Assembly (NCBI GenBank): GCA_010645155.1 | Contig: CM021321.1 | Location: 343,201-407,200, forward strand | Source of the DNA: Tigriopus japonicus | Taxonomy: Eukaryota > Arthropoda > Copepoda > Harpacticoida > Harpacticidae | Direction of reading: 5' to 3' | DNA: 64,000 nucleotides | Part shown: in pieces, positions 45,182 through 57,430 of the stretch | Layout of the letters: each line of letters begins with the position of its first letter | How positions within the stretch are numbered: position 1 is the stretch's first letter | Made by a program: the position numbers and the translations under genes | Notes under the pieces: model-generated | What the model was told of the DNA's origin: nothing | The model's input: only the letters and a program-made list of their open reading frames with translations | Database searches by the model: none

Positions 45182-46319
45182 AATGCCACCAGAAAGAAAC
45201 ATTTTCATAAAGAAGAGTCGACACAGTTGAGAGTGGCATTAAAAACACGTCCTGTCAAGTAGGTATAAATCTGACCATAAGTGGCGTTAAGATCAATTCT
45301 TCAAACTAACATTGTATACATTTTTGCTTTTCATTTCATTGTCGATTTCATTACATTTTATGCTCAATTTTCGAATTTTGTTGCCAGTAGTGCCTTATTT
45401 TTGGCAATTTTTCATGTGTATTTGCCATTTTATTTGAGATTTTGGATATGGTTTGGTTCATTTTTTGGGCCTCAAAGGCATGTCTTATTTGCCAGAAATC
45501 TTTACCCCTATTCATCGGACCTCAAAAACTAGGCGTGACGTCATCCTACAACTATTGCTCTTAAACGGCGATGGCATCTTAAGCAATTTAATCCTAATTT
45601 TTTTTGAAAAAATTACAGTTAGAGGAAACACTTGACGATTTCAAACAGTTTCTCATTTCACAGATCAAATTCAAGTTGAATTCAGGTTAGGTCAAAAGGT
45701 CAAAAAAGCATCATAAATTGTTGACAGGTACGGGACATTTTCCTTTAATTTTCTTCTTTGCAGTTTAAGACTCACCTCTCTGCAATTGCTCTCATGTGCG
45801 GACTCCTCATCAAGCCATTCACACCTGAGATCTCCATGATCTGACTAGAAATGTGAAATGTTGATTGAAAGTAAATTGACAGAGGGTTGAAGGGAGACGT
45901 CGTTTGACTCACAAAGTAATACTAAAATGCGGGAGTTTAATTTGCACGGTTTTAGTTAAAAAGAGACTAAACGTTCAACAATGTTTATCCATAAGATACC
46001 TTATCTATAATCGTAAATACTTTTTCAGCCATTCCTGCTGGCCTATTTCCCATTCATGGAATTTGGACACCTTTTTGTCCCCTTTGAAGTCCAGAATTGT
46101 CCGTCCGATGTTGGGAATAAAAAACTGACCTTCTTTCAGTATTTTCCAGGGAAGTCTTTTTTAAACAGGAAAATTTTCCTTGGATTGAATAAAGACCTTA
46201 CAGTTTTACCTCGGTTTAGCCAAGGATTGCCACGTTCCTCAACCTGATTTCTTCTCAGTGACCAACACCATCAAGAAACATCGAAAAACATTTGTTTGAA
46301 ACCACTAACCCTTGTCATT
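45182..46319. other. AT-rich stretch with no supported gene
   Basis: 45290-45500 is T-rich and resembles in composition the interior of the hAT-like element at 29394, but no ends were found. 46056-46247 has an overlapping short frame of no known family. Confidence 0.3.
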
Positions 46320-46824
46320 GTCATGACTAGGGCCCGGAAATTTTTTTTCTAAAAATTAATGCGACAATATTTTAAAAATATATTGTCTTTAAATGCCCAA
46401 AATATTTGAAAATATAAGCCGGATATTAAAAAAAAGATGTTTTTTTGACAACGCCATTACTTGGTAACTTTGTCTATGTGCACCAATTTACCCAATAAAT
46501 TTTTAGTAATTTAATGTAATGGGTCGTTTTTAGAGACACCCTTAAGAGCTACCTAATTTCATAATGGAATTTTCAATTTGTCCTAATAGATGGCGCAGCT
46601 TTTTGTGGTATAAGACATGACAGTTGTTACCTTTGTTATTGTTTAATTTTAGAACAAATGCCCCTTTTGTAAACATTTCGGTTACTTGGTTCATCTTGGG
46701 TAAGCCCTATTTTATAAAATTAATCAAAACAGCCAAAATATTTCCCAAAATTGAGAAAATATCGGGAAATATTTTCAAAGTATTTTATACATGTAAAAAT
46801 ATAATACCGGACCCCAGTCATGAC
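46320..46824. mobile_element. hAT-like MITE with perfect 8-bp duplication
   Basis: The element is 46328-46816 (489 bases), with ends TAGGGCCCGGAAATTT and ATACCGGACCCCA. GTCATGAC lies on both sides (46320-46327, 46817-46824). The 8-bp duplication and TAGGG..CGG ends fit hAT. Its interior is non-coding. Confidence 0.75.
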
Positions 46825-48831
46825 TCATTGTCCTACAATTCGACGAAAATCAGGTTAAACACGAATCCAAAGAGGATTACGTAAAGGCAAGCTTTCATCT
46901 CAGTTGTAAACCGATCCAGTACTTCAACTTAAGCGGACAGTGAACTGATAAAGAAGCTGCGAGAATTCCGGAGAGAATTTACAGGCCTACATCTAACGAT
47001 AACTGCATCGAACTTCCGTTTTCAAACATTTCAAACTCTAGGTCAAAGGAAACATTTTTTTATTGTTTTTGCTTTTATAACGTGTTGTAGGGAATGAATT
47101 TATAGATCAAGGATATCTAAATGACCCGGTGGACAATGCTTCGGTTTCGACGGTAAATAGACTTCGTTGTTCTCGCCCCAAACCCCAAAATTCTAGATGT
47201 CCATATAGACTTCTTGTGAAAGTGGGATTGAAAGGCTCTTGAAATATGGCTTGGACGAGATCGATTCAGTCATCACTAGTTTTTGCCATCCTTCCCCATC
47301 CTCGTACACCTGTAGTTTCTTATGATAACCCTAGGGAATTGTCAAGGAGCCTGTTACGATGACATCATGAACTAGCCTAGCCTCCTCCTCGTCGTCGTTC
47401 TGGGCTTAATCATCCTTTGAGGAATAATCTCAATTGCACGAACCCAGTCAGTCAGTCAGTGACTTGTTGCCCGTGTGGCGAATGCGGGTGTTCATGGATG
47501 CATGCATGCTAGCCTCCGAAGAACCCCCAAGGCCTTCCATATCTAGTACTAAGGATGGGAGAAGAGCATGTGTGCTAGAGTTCACACGGTTGCATAGGCG
47601 GCAAACGCACACTCCAAATACAGGGTTACCTAGAATTGTGTGGCAGACGAGGAAGCGGAGAAAGACCGGCAAGCTGCCTAGCGTTTTTTACTGGCATTTT
47701 GAAGTCGTCCCCGTTTTCTACGGCCCGTGGATAGGGACTACTAGTAACTTGGAGAAGATTTTTGCCCACTTGTTCGTGTCGATTTTACAAAAGTAATGAA
47801 TGCTCCACAATACATCTTCTTGTCTTTTGACGTCAAGATTGAGATAGTTTATCAAGCTTATTGGTGATCAGGATCACCAATGATCACCAGGAAGGAGGAT
47901 CAGTTTAATTTTCGCGTCAAGGGTTCAGATAAATTTTTGAAGATTTAGCAAATGCAAATAAATAATCGTCTGAAAAGAGCTCAAATTTTCACTCGAGATA
48001 AGCCATTGAAATCAAAACGGCACTTGTTTGTTAGATTTCACATGTACATAAAATAAATGTGGTTCATAAGAAACAAAAAGTAAAAATTTGACCATAACAA
48101 AAGATCAAATCTGTAGTTCAAAAGAGAAGAAAGTGGCCAAAATTAATTAAGATAAATACTTTGTTATGCTCATTTGCCTTTTCTATTGCTTTTCTTGACA
48201 TAATTTGCTAATTCAACTTTGGACTTCAAGGATTTTTGAGTAAGATATCTGCATCCCTGCTGATTTCAATGTGCCATTTCAGCAAATTGCTTACATAACA
48301 ACATGAATTTATGGTTGATTTCCTTCTTCCAGAGCGATGGTCGAAATCTTTCGTTGTGAAAATCATTGAATTGTGATTCGCAAAACTGACCATAAACCGG
48401 GCAATTTGGATTAAATAATAACTTTTTATCTAAGAAGTTTGTGCTGCAGATCAAAATACAATACAAATTTATTACATAGCGTCCCTCGACACAAGAGTAA
48501 CCCTCAATATCAGAATATCCTTGATATTAATGGATATTTTTAAATACAGCTCGTTCGTCACTCACAAAGTCCACAGTACAAGCCGTCCCTAATCCCTTTA
48601 GCAGGAACGAGTGTTTAATGTCTGAGAGACACAGGAGGGGAGAGAGACCTCGGAATATCGAGCGGGCCGTCAGAAATTCTAAGTCTGCCAATCCAAGCCC
48701 TGTTCAGTGTTGAGTCAGTCGATTCGAGAGTCTACTAGTAATATTACGTAATTTGCCTAAATACGAACTCTTCGCATCAAGATACAATCTTTACATAGAT
48801 TGGTGTTTTAAGTGAAGTTTAGTGTGTTTCT
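46825..48831. other. Mixed stretch with one GC-rich patch
   Basis: 47380-47770 is GC-richer than its surroundings and open in two frames (plus 47434-47796, minus 47448-47672). Neither has a domain, so it may be an untranslated exon or a CpG-like regulatory patch. The rest is AT-rich. Confidence 0.3.
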
Positions 48832-48907
48832 ATGAGCCTCTTGCTAACAGAAGGTGATTATTCAACACTTGCATTGCTTCCAGAGCCCAGGATTTCAACG
48901 AAACAAG
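48832..48907 (+). CDS. Candidate small first exon (unassigned)
   Basis: ATG at 48832 opens 25 codons (MSLLLTEGDYSTLALLPEPR...) ending in ACAAG|GTAAGAGAG, a strong donor, in phase 1. A TCAGTC initiator-like motif lies about 120 bases upstream (near 48715). If spliced to the acceptor at 55101 the frame runs into TAG two codons before the bZIP start, so it would act as an upstream ORF of that gene. It may equally belong to another transcript. Confidence 0.3.
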
Positions 48908-51900
48908 GTAAGAGAGAAAATGGGTCAACGAAGCCGGGCCAATGAAACGACGACTATGCAGAAAGACTCACACACACTTGGCTAGAAGGGCAAGTTCAAC
49001 AAACCTGGCCTAGATGACAGGAAATAAAGATTGAGCAACTCTCTCAAAAATGTGTGCCATTCAATCCACGTTGCCGGGACACGAGTTTTCCAAACCCCCG
49101 GAAACGTGACTTGAAGCAATCTGAAGTCGGCTTTTGAAAAGGGTCAAACAGATGTAGATCACCTCAACTTGCGTGACTCAATTGCGTTGTAGAACAATCC
49201 ATGCGGGGTTATTCCACTGGTTCTATGCCGTTTAAGAAATTGCTCGGGAGTTGTGCAACAACGATCAATATTGACTCTTTGTCGCAATGACCCAATCCTC
49301 GGGCATGACGTAAGGGACACATTGAATGAGGCAAATGAGCAAACAAATCGTACACTGAATGTCTAAGCTTGAAAACAAGGCCTCGTGTGTACTTGGGTGG
49401 GAAAACACCCGTTGCATAACGTAACAACAAGGACCGGATTGTTGCGTTCAATAGACTGCAGACACGTGATTCGATTTCCACAGGGTTGGCTTAAACATGA
49501 TTGCAAGAAAAAACAAAATATTTCTCCAATTATAAGGATTCTTATCTTTTTAAAGTAGATTATTGAAACAAGTACTTAAAACCAGTCCTTCAGGTTACAA
49601 CACTCTAATATCAAGTACGCATCCCGCAGTATTTTCTCCTTAAGCCCATCTGGGAAGCTCAACTATTAATCAGACATTACTTATTTTAAATTCAAACGTG
49701 AATTGTTTCTATAACTTCAAAACCTTTAAGAAAGGTATTGATTAACAAAAACTACATAACTCAATGGCAATATGAAGACGAAAATACGTTTATAAAGCAA
49801 ATGACGCAATTTCTCGACAACCCTGTATATTGATTTCTTTGTGTGTATGTCAAGTCAACACGTGACTTGGGGACAAATAGAGCATTGTTGCTCAAATATA
49901 CAAATAGTATTTCTCAGTAGTAGAAATACTTCGCTGTTCGCTTTGGGGAAGCGCAAAGATTGCAGAAATTCGCCCTTTTGCGTACTATAAAGCTTTGGCA
50001 TGGCCTTGCCATCTTGGGCCAGGCAACTTTTGGCGCCAATTACCTGTGGTGTTGAACGATTTTGACTTGCAAACTCACTTAACATCTAAAAAACAACCAA
50101 TTATTACACTTTTAACTTTTATCGATTCTTTGAATGTGTTGGTTGTGCTAAAATTTCTCGCCCGATGTTTAGTGAGTAATCTAAGCCTGCATTGCCTTAG
50201 TCGGTGGCATGGCCCAGGCATGGCCTCTCCATTACTAGAACAGAGCTCAGATTAGGAGAAGGAAGTCAAGGTTGCAAATGCACTTGGCAATCGAGAAGTG
50301 CATTCACTCTTTGCCTTACCATCAGGACCCTTTACATGTCGAAAACAGAGGCGCCCTCGCTAGCTACGGCCATTGAAGCAGAGTGGCAGTGCGGCCATTG
50401 CTAGGGCCTCATGGCCTCCATATGATCAATCAGGGCCAGAGCTTACGTAGGCACTGGTTACACAAGATTACTATTTCCTGTTGCTTGAAAATAACTCTTG
50501 CACCCGCTCTTCAAACTTGGGCCGGCCAATATACCCACCTAAGGTTAGATACGCTTTTTACGAGTTTTTCTCTGCGCATTATGTAACAGGAATGCCATGA
50601 TGCCCTTGAATCTCTTCCTGATTCTCATGTGGGTCTTCTTGTACAAGGATGATTAGAATCACCACCAAATATTGCCAGGTAACCTTTTGGATTCGCCGAA
50701 GTGGGATGACGAACAAAAACGAGTATGTAGAGTGTTAGAGTGAAGCTGCTAAGATACTGAATAAAGCCGGAATTTGCACCACGAAGTCCTGAAGAGCAAA
50801 ACCAAAATAACATCTATGCTCCCGATACGCTTGTCTCCACGTTACACGTTGTTTCATTGCGTCATTGGCACACTTCAGTTCCACAACGTTGTTCAAAATA
50901 CATCGTTCCTATTTGTTTACCACAACAGTGAGCGAGACAAAATCCAGTTTAATTTCGGCGGATTACGAGACAACAGGGTGACTTTTCCAGACAAGCTATT
51001 CCATGGGAATTTAGTCTTTTTTGGTAAGGACAAACATTACCCGTGACGTCACTTCAGAGCATTCAGGATCAGAATTTCTTATTGCGTTGGAAGTATTAAG
51101 TTACATGATATTCTTTCAATCGTATTGTTATTTGTGTCAAAGAAAATATGATCCACGTGTGTTGTACACTATTATCAATGTTATTTAAGCATTGAATCCC
51201 TATTTTTATGTTTGCCGCCCTGAACATTTTTATTTCTGTTGCCCTGAATTTTATGCCTTCTCTCAGCACGAGGAGAGGAAGAGGGTCGAACGGTCGTTCT
51301 CCTTGATCAGTAAAATCAGGAACGCTGCCAACAGCGACAAGACGGTCTATTTAAAGGAAAACATATTTTTTTGTCGGTCTATTTCCATGAATATTTTATG
51401 GGGCAATCTGGTTACACAATGACTTGGCGACTTAGAAACACCATTTTGCAACATGAAATAGAATTATGAACAAAGCATACTCATGAATGCACCTAGTGTA
51501 TCTGTTGACCTTTTCTTCAGTTCTTCGACAGCATACCTGATACGTCGAGTCGTGACTCAGGACTGATGAAGTGTTTCTCACTCGACCACATCAAACTTAA
51601 ATTTTTTGAAGTATAGTCATGAAGTTAGAAAATTCAGCAGGCTTTCAAGATGTATCAGCAAGACGAAATATCAAGCATAATATTTGATAGAAACTGGAAT
51701 CGTTAGGCTTTTGTGAAAGTAAGAAACCGAACTTTGGCCAAATTTTGATTAAAGCTAATTTGGCCTTGATGGCAAAACTGATCGGAGGGCTCCGGTAATG
51801 ACCCTTAGTGTAGTGGTGGAATGGTGACCTTGATTTGGCTGACAGTCTCGACGTCTGGTTGGTGGAAAGTAATAAATTCATTCATGGAAAAAAGGGCTCT

Positions 51901-54900
51901 CGGTGCTTAAATCTCGGGGGTTGCCAGGTGAAAAGAGAGTAGAGAGTGCGCGCATTTTCTGAATTCAACAGATGACAACCCTGTCAACAGTTACGAAATT
52001 TGTTGTCTTATCTTCCCGTAAAAGAAGTTTTTGTATTTGAGACTCGGAAGTGTTTTGATGTGTCGTTGCTCAGTTAGATTTGAACAACGGACTCAATATT
52101 CCAAGGAATCAAGCTATTTTCAAAGCACGAGATGTACGAACAATATTTCTAAGCACTATCTATCATGGTAGTTTGGTCACTTGTTACAATTCAATTAGTG
52201 TTAACATTAAGTAATTGTTCTTAATTTTTCTCCATTGACGCAGTCTACTTTTTGTCATTGTGCAACGTTTTGACAAAAATGTTTCCGAAATGTAAATTGA
52301 TCTTTGCAAAGGAATTTTAATCAGAAGAGCTTAGTTGCAAAACATTAGATGGCTTCTTCGGAAGAGCTAGGTGATTCTTACTCAATGACGACAGAAGAAC
52401 AAGTTACAAAGAAGTCTATAAGTCTTGTTAGAGGATCCTTCTGAAATTGTTATGTCGCTTTTTTGTGCGTGATATCATCTACTCATCTGCAGAAGATATT
52501 GTTCATAACAGATTGTTGCCTAATCCTGGAATGCTTTCATTATGTTTTTTTCTAAGCTGGTCATATTTTGACAGGATGTAATATATATCTCAGTTGGATT
52601 TTGGAGACAGGCATAACGAGTGATCACTTGTATATTTGCTTGCGTCATTTGGGCTAGAAATATTAGATTGCAGATCATTCACATGAAAGGTTCTGTCACT
52701 GGCAGTTGAATAAGTAAATTGTCAGAGTTTTCCTCCATGCCCATAAAAGATACAAATTAGATGTTAAAAAAGTTGGTTCAAAACCTGAATTGAAATGAGA
52801 GGAAGCACAAATAGAAAGAAAACTTGTCAGTTCTTTGGTCATAAAAAATCAAGTTCAAAGGTTTCTGGATCAAAGTTAGTTTTAATTGGTTTTGTCAGAA
52901 GTCGATTTCGTAACATATCAAGGCCATCTCGAGTCAAATGTCGCCGAATCTAATGCTTCAAGCACTCTAAAATAACGTTCTCTACAAGAGTAGGCGCGAA
53001 GATTTTCCTACTAGAGTTTTATACTACGAAAACTCGAGTGTATTCTCTTTTGCGATTCAGTAAATGAGAAAACACAAAGTACTTTCGCTATGAACTAACG
53101 GGGTAAATAAATTTTCAACACTCCCAAAATAAATATGCACCTTGCCACTATCTCAATGCTGTTATTCGAGATAAGTTTGCTATCAAGGGCCTTCATTCAG
53201 GCTTAGCTGTAAGCCTTTTTAGTGCCTAATTGTGATATGATATAACATTGCGGTCGGAAACGTGATTTCCGAGGCACGTGAAATAACTTGAGCCGATTAT
53301 CTAACCTCGGTTCCTTTCTCGCAATCAACAACAATTCAGACGCGAACTTCGAAGGGTCATTATTCCCTGTTGGTTGCATGACCTTAGCTGAGCAAGAGAT
53401 AGTTAGTTTTTCCCATAACTGTTTCTACCCTCTGGCCTTGATCGACATATGCAATCTCATTCACCGAACGAACGGCGAAGCCACCTTGAAACTGTCTGAA
53501 TGTCAGTCGTGCTCGAAACTTATGTAGTTGGCAGGTTTGAACTTGGACTGCCAAGGGGAAAGAAAAGAAGAACCGCTAGAATTTTTCAACGGACGTGTTT
53601 AGATCATGGTTACGTGGCCAGTTTTTCTCACCGACATGATTTCCATCCAGGCCAGGCGTGCTCGGGGTAATCATGTAGCAAACTCTTTTCTCGATCTCCG
53701 TGTGGCACAGCTCTACCATGGCGACCGCAATGCCTTGCTGCAGACCCGGTATGTACTAGAAGGTGCTTTTGTGTGTGTGCTTCCACATACTTCTAGGCAC
53801 CTTTAGTCCATGTGTATGTGTAGTACGAGAGTAGGTTGATTTTCTCCAGGCCTCTTAGAAGTTCGGGTGTATGTGGAAAGAGGCGAAGCAGGAGGGTCCT
53901 TGTGTTTCAGTGCTTCTCAGATCAGTGATCTAATCATAGTTTGTTGGAGTGGTGAAGTGCTTGTTTGACGGAACACCTCTTGGCTGGCTTGTGTCTTCCG
54001 TGGAAAATGAAGGGGATTACGTTGACGTTCCAGAGTTACATTATTGGAACGTTATGCCGTAGACACGAAAGAGAGGACAAGGAGAACTCGGATGAGGTGA
54101 GTGCTGGTGGGTGTTGCATAACTGTGTCAAAGTGATTACGAAACTCTCCAAAGCGACGTTACTTACTTCATCCCAAAAGAGGAAGGAGAGAGAGAGGGAA
54201 CGAGCAAACTTGGAACTGGAGCACTCTGTGTACTAGAGTAGCGGTTCCAAACGGGAACAATCAAAGCTGGGAATAGGGGTAATTTTGATATACATAAATT
54301 GCTGGGATTGCTTGAATAATGAATTTGTTTGGTGTGAGTCGCCATAAATCAAATTTTGCTTCAAAATGAATTGCATGTGTGCGGTACGAATTCGTGAGCT
54401 TTGGCAAAAATACGCTATCAGTACGGAATTTGGATTTTTCGTCAGCGTATATCGTATAAGTAGAACCCTTTGTCTTATCAACCTTTAAGCCTCATGTATT
54501 GTATTGAAGTTTAAACAAACTGCCAATCTCCTGTTTTAAGTCAAGGAACAAAATGTTGTGTAACCGCACACTCTAGCGTTAAACCAGACAAAAATGATAT
54601 TCCAAACCAAAAATATTGAGACCATTGACGGACATAATGCAATGCTTTATCCACATATTGTGCATTAGATCAGGGCAGTGCCCTCCACTTTGCTTTTGAG
54701 AAAGGCGTTCGCTGTCCTCTCAGGAAAAAAGTTCTTTCCCATCTGGTCCACTGCTCCTGTCTTCCTCCTTTGCTTTGGTTATTACGCTTTTTCTTGGGCC
54801 TTTTCCACTCCAAAAAGTACAGATCTTTCGTTTTGGAAACTTGAGATAGTGTAATAGTCTTTGCAACCATAACTATTGTGCTGTAAGTTCTGCATATTGG

Positions 54901-55101
54901 TGGAGTTATTTCTGGTGTGTGTTATGGGATGGAATAATCCCCTAGTGAAGAGCAACGAAAGCCTCGAGAAGAATGTCGGCGACATCCGAAGGAGAGCGAG
55001 GCTTTTGTCGCTGGTTATGTCATTTGAGAGAGAATCGTCGCGTTTAGAATATTATTTGTGTATATATGACACAGTCTAAATTTGATTCTCTATCTTTCCA
55101 G
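48908..55101. other. Long gene-poor region upstream of the bZIP gene
   Basis: Probably a long 5' intron or regulatory region. Several GC-richer patches (49050-49500, 49990-50430, 53280-53800) hold short frames but no domain. The patch at 53606-53743 is an open ATG exon-like frame ending in ACCCG|GTATGT; it does not join the bZIP frame. Lone CAACCCTGTA-type transposon ends lie at about 49818 and 51975. Confidence 0.35.
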
Positions 55102-55154
55102 AAGTGAGCACCGTGAGACGAACATTGGGTTGCGAGTTATCAAAAGAATAGGCC

Positions 55155-56736
55155 ATGTCCCAAATCTGCGTCAAGGATGAGTCTTCAGTGAACTTTAACA
55201 ACAACAATAACGACAATCATACTAATAACAACATCAGCAAGAAGAGTAGTGATGATAATCAAGTCACCTTGAACCGCCAAAAGTACAGAATCGACATTGA
55301 TCAACTTCATTACACTGATCCAGTCGAAAAAGCCCAAGGATCAATTGCCGATGTAAGAAGATTCATTGAAGCACACCAACAAACCGAGAATTATCCCACA
55401 AAAATTAAAGTGAGTACTTTATCAAAAATATTGAACAATCAACTTGAGATATTCCAAAATCACGAAGCAAAACTCAATCTTGTTTCAAGGTTAAACGTTG
55501 CAATTTTATAAAGGTGTCTGCCATTTGTTTGAGCCAAGGTCAACCGTGATCAAATCAGCTTTGAGCTTCAAAATGGACTTGTAACCTAATCTTGACCTCC
55601 ATAATTTTGCTTTACAGACTGAGGACCAACAGAGAAGTCCGGATAGCTCGGTTTCACCTGAGTCAGAGAGACACGAATCCACGGATAAATTGACCCGTTG
55701 TCCAGTGTGTCAAAAGTACGTGCCCAACCTGCCAGAGCACATTTCATTGCAACATCCTCCCTACGCTGCCCGGTTCAGATCCCAGCAATCCCCATCTTCA
55801 TCGTCCTCTTCTGAGAGCGGCCAAAATAGTCCCAACCATCACCTCGTGAGCTCATCCTCACTAGGAGACCCATTACCCGTGAATATGGACGTGGCCAGCC
55901 TTCCCCCCTCCACAGTACCTTTATTTCTTCAAAGACAAAACCTGCACAGTTTAGATCACCGCAGCTCCCGGGACGAAATGGACAAAAACTCTGTGATACC
56001 CAATTTGTTACGACTCTCTTCCGCGGGCATGAATGGGTCCGAAGACCTGAAGCCAAATAGTAACTTGCTTCGAACTACCCAAGAACTTCTGAGAGTTGCC
56101 GCGAGTAACTCGTTAAACCACAACACGTCGCGTATTGACAGTTTGCCCATGAATCTTTCAGTCAGGAAGGCCAATTATGCCAATGGCAACACTGTTGAGA
56201 GTATGGTTAAAGGTATGGTGAACAATAACGGACCATTATCCATCCCTCGGGAGCTTGACGATGGGGTCAGGTCAAATTTTTCTCAAAGTGTCAATTCAAT
56301 GTCCGATTCCGAATCCGTGGGTTCCGGATCGGATCCCAACTCTCTAACACGCAAACGTCGGAAGCAGACACATGTGCCCGAAAATAAAAAGGATGAGCGT
56401 TATTGGGCTCGTCGTCATAAGAACAATGAGGCGGCCAAGCGAAGCCGTGATATGCGAATTAAGCGGGAGAAAGTGGTCTTTGAAGAGAACTCCCGCTTGG
56501 AAAAGATCACTGTGGACCTGAAGAATGATCTGGATCGCTTGGCTACTGAAAACAAGGAACTGCATCTCAAGATGGATTTGATTTTGGGCGAGAATACTCG
56601 TCTCAAGTCCATCCTTTTGGGTTACCAAAGCCGTGAAGAGCAACGGCGAGCCTCAGTCGAGGACAAATCGGGCGCAAATCGGGGAGCCAGTCCTTTTGAG
56701 CATCGACCTTTTCCCATGCCGGATGGAAACAAGTGA
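55155..56736 (+). CDS. bZIP transcription factor of the PAR/NFIL3-like class
   Basis: Two coding exons, 55155-55409 and 55618-56736, joined in phase 0 (AAA|GTGAGT ... TTTACAG|ACT), give 457 residues. An in-frame TAG at 55149-55151, just before the ATG, fixes the start. An acceptor at 55101 shows that at least one 5' untranslated exon lies upstream. The N-terminus is Asn-rich. Residues about 110-130 hold a compact zinc-finger-like motif (CPVCQKYVPNLPEHISLQH). A long Ser-rich region follows. Residues ~325-400 are the bZIP: a basic region (KKDERYWARRHKNNEAAKRS, RDMRIKRE) with the NNEAAKRSR signature of PAR, NFIL3 and C/EBP-related factors, then a heptad zipper (LEKITVDLKNDLDRLATENK). It is a nuclear DNA-binding dimer, likely in development or circadian/metabolic control. 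The exact orthologue is not assigned. Poly(A) signals (AATAAA) lie near 57418-57427. Confidence 0.88.
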
Positions 56737-57430
56737 CTTTAACACAACAGAGTTCACGGATTAACCGTCTCTTTTTAATCTGAGTGAAATGAAACAAATT
56801 GTGATCAGGCCACTGGTGGATATATCCCTTTGAATCAAATTTAAAGCATATCCCCCACCCACCATTTTAAACGAACAGGCACTAAGGTTCTATTTTCATA
56901 TTGCTGCTGCTTTCTGGTACTGCTAGTGGTTGTATTCATTATTTGGTGATGAAGTTAAATCTTTGCCGCCCCTCTTACTAAAAGTGAACCCGTAACAAAG
57001 CCATTAGAACAAAAGCATTCTCACAAAGTGGTGCAAGAAGATGGCAAATGAATACTTAAGGAATGCCTTTTTCTTTTGGATTTAAGATCGACCATACTGA
57101 ATTGCCAACTTGCACCGTTTTTATTGGATCAGCTTGACTCAACTATTTATTTTTACTTTCTTATTCATGACGACACTAACACAACAAATTCAACAAACTA
57201 CCCACCCTTTTTGTTGTGTGTAATCTGTACGTTTTTGATATATCATTATTACAATATCTGTAACAACTCTATTCTTATTAAAATTGTTCTTCATGATATT
57301 TATTGACATCATATTCTAACTGTAATATTTAATATTGAGCATTACTATATCAGCTTTTCCTATTTCTGAACAACAATTCATGTTAATATATATTTATTCA
57401 TGCGGAAATGCAGAGAAAATAAATAAATCC
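56737..57430 (+). other. Probable 3' UTR of the bZIP gene
   Basis: Non-coding AT-rich sequence from the stop codon to a pair of overlapping AATAAA hexamers at 57418-57427. It contains several ATTTA-like words that could affect mRNA stability. The 3' end is inferred, not observed. Confidence 0.4.

Noticed and set aside
47434..47796. 120-codon plus-strand frame in a GC-rich patch
   Set aside because: No domain, an opposite-strand frame covers the same bases, and no clear splice sites frame it.
49818..51985. Two CAACCCTGT-type transposon ends as one element
   Set aside because: Both ends point the same way, so they cannot be paired inverted termini; likely solo remnants.
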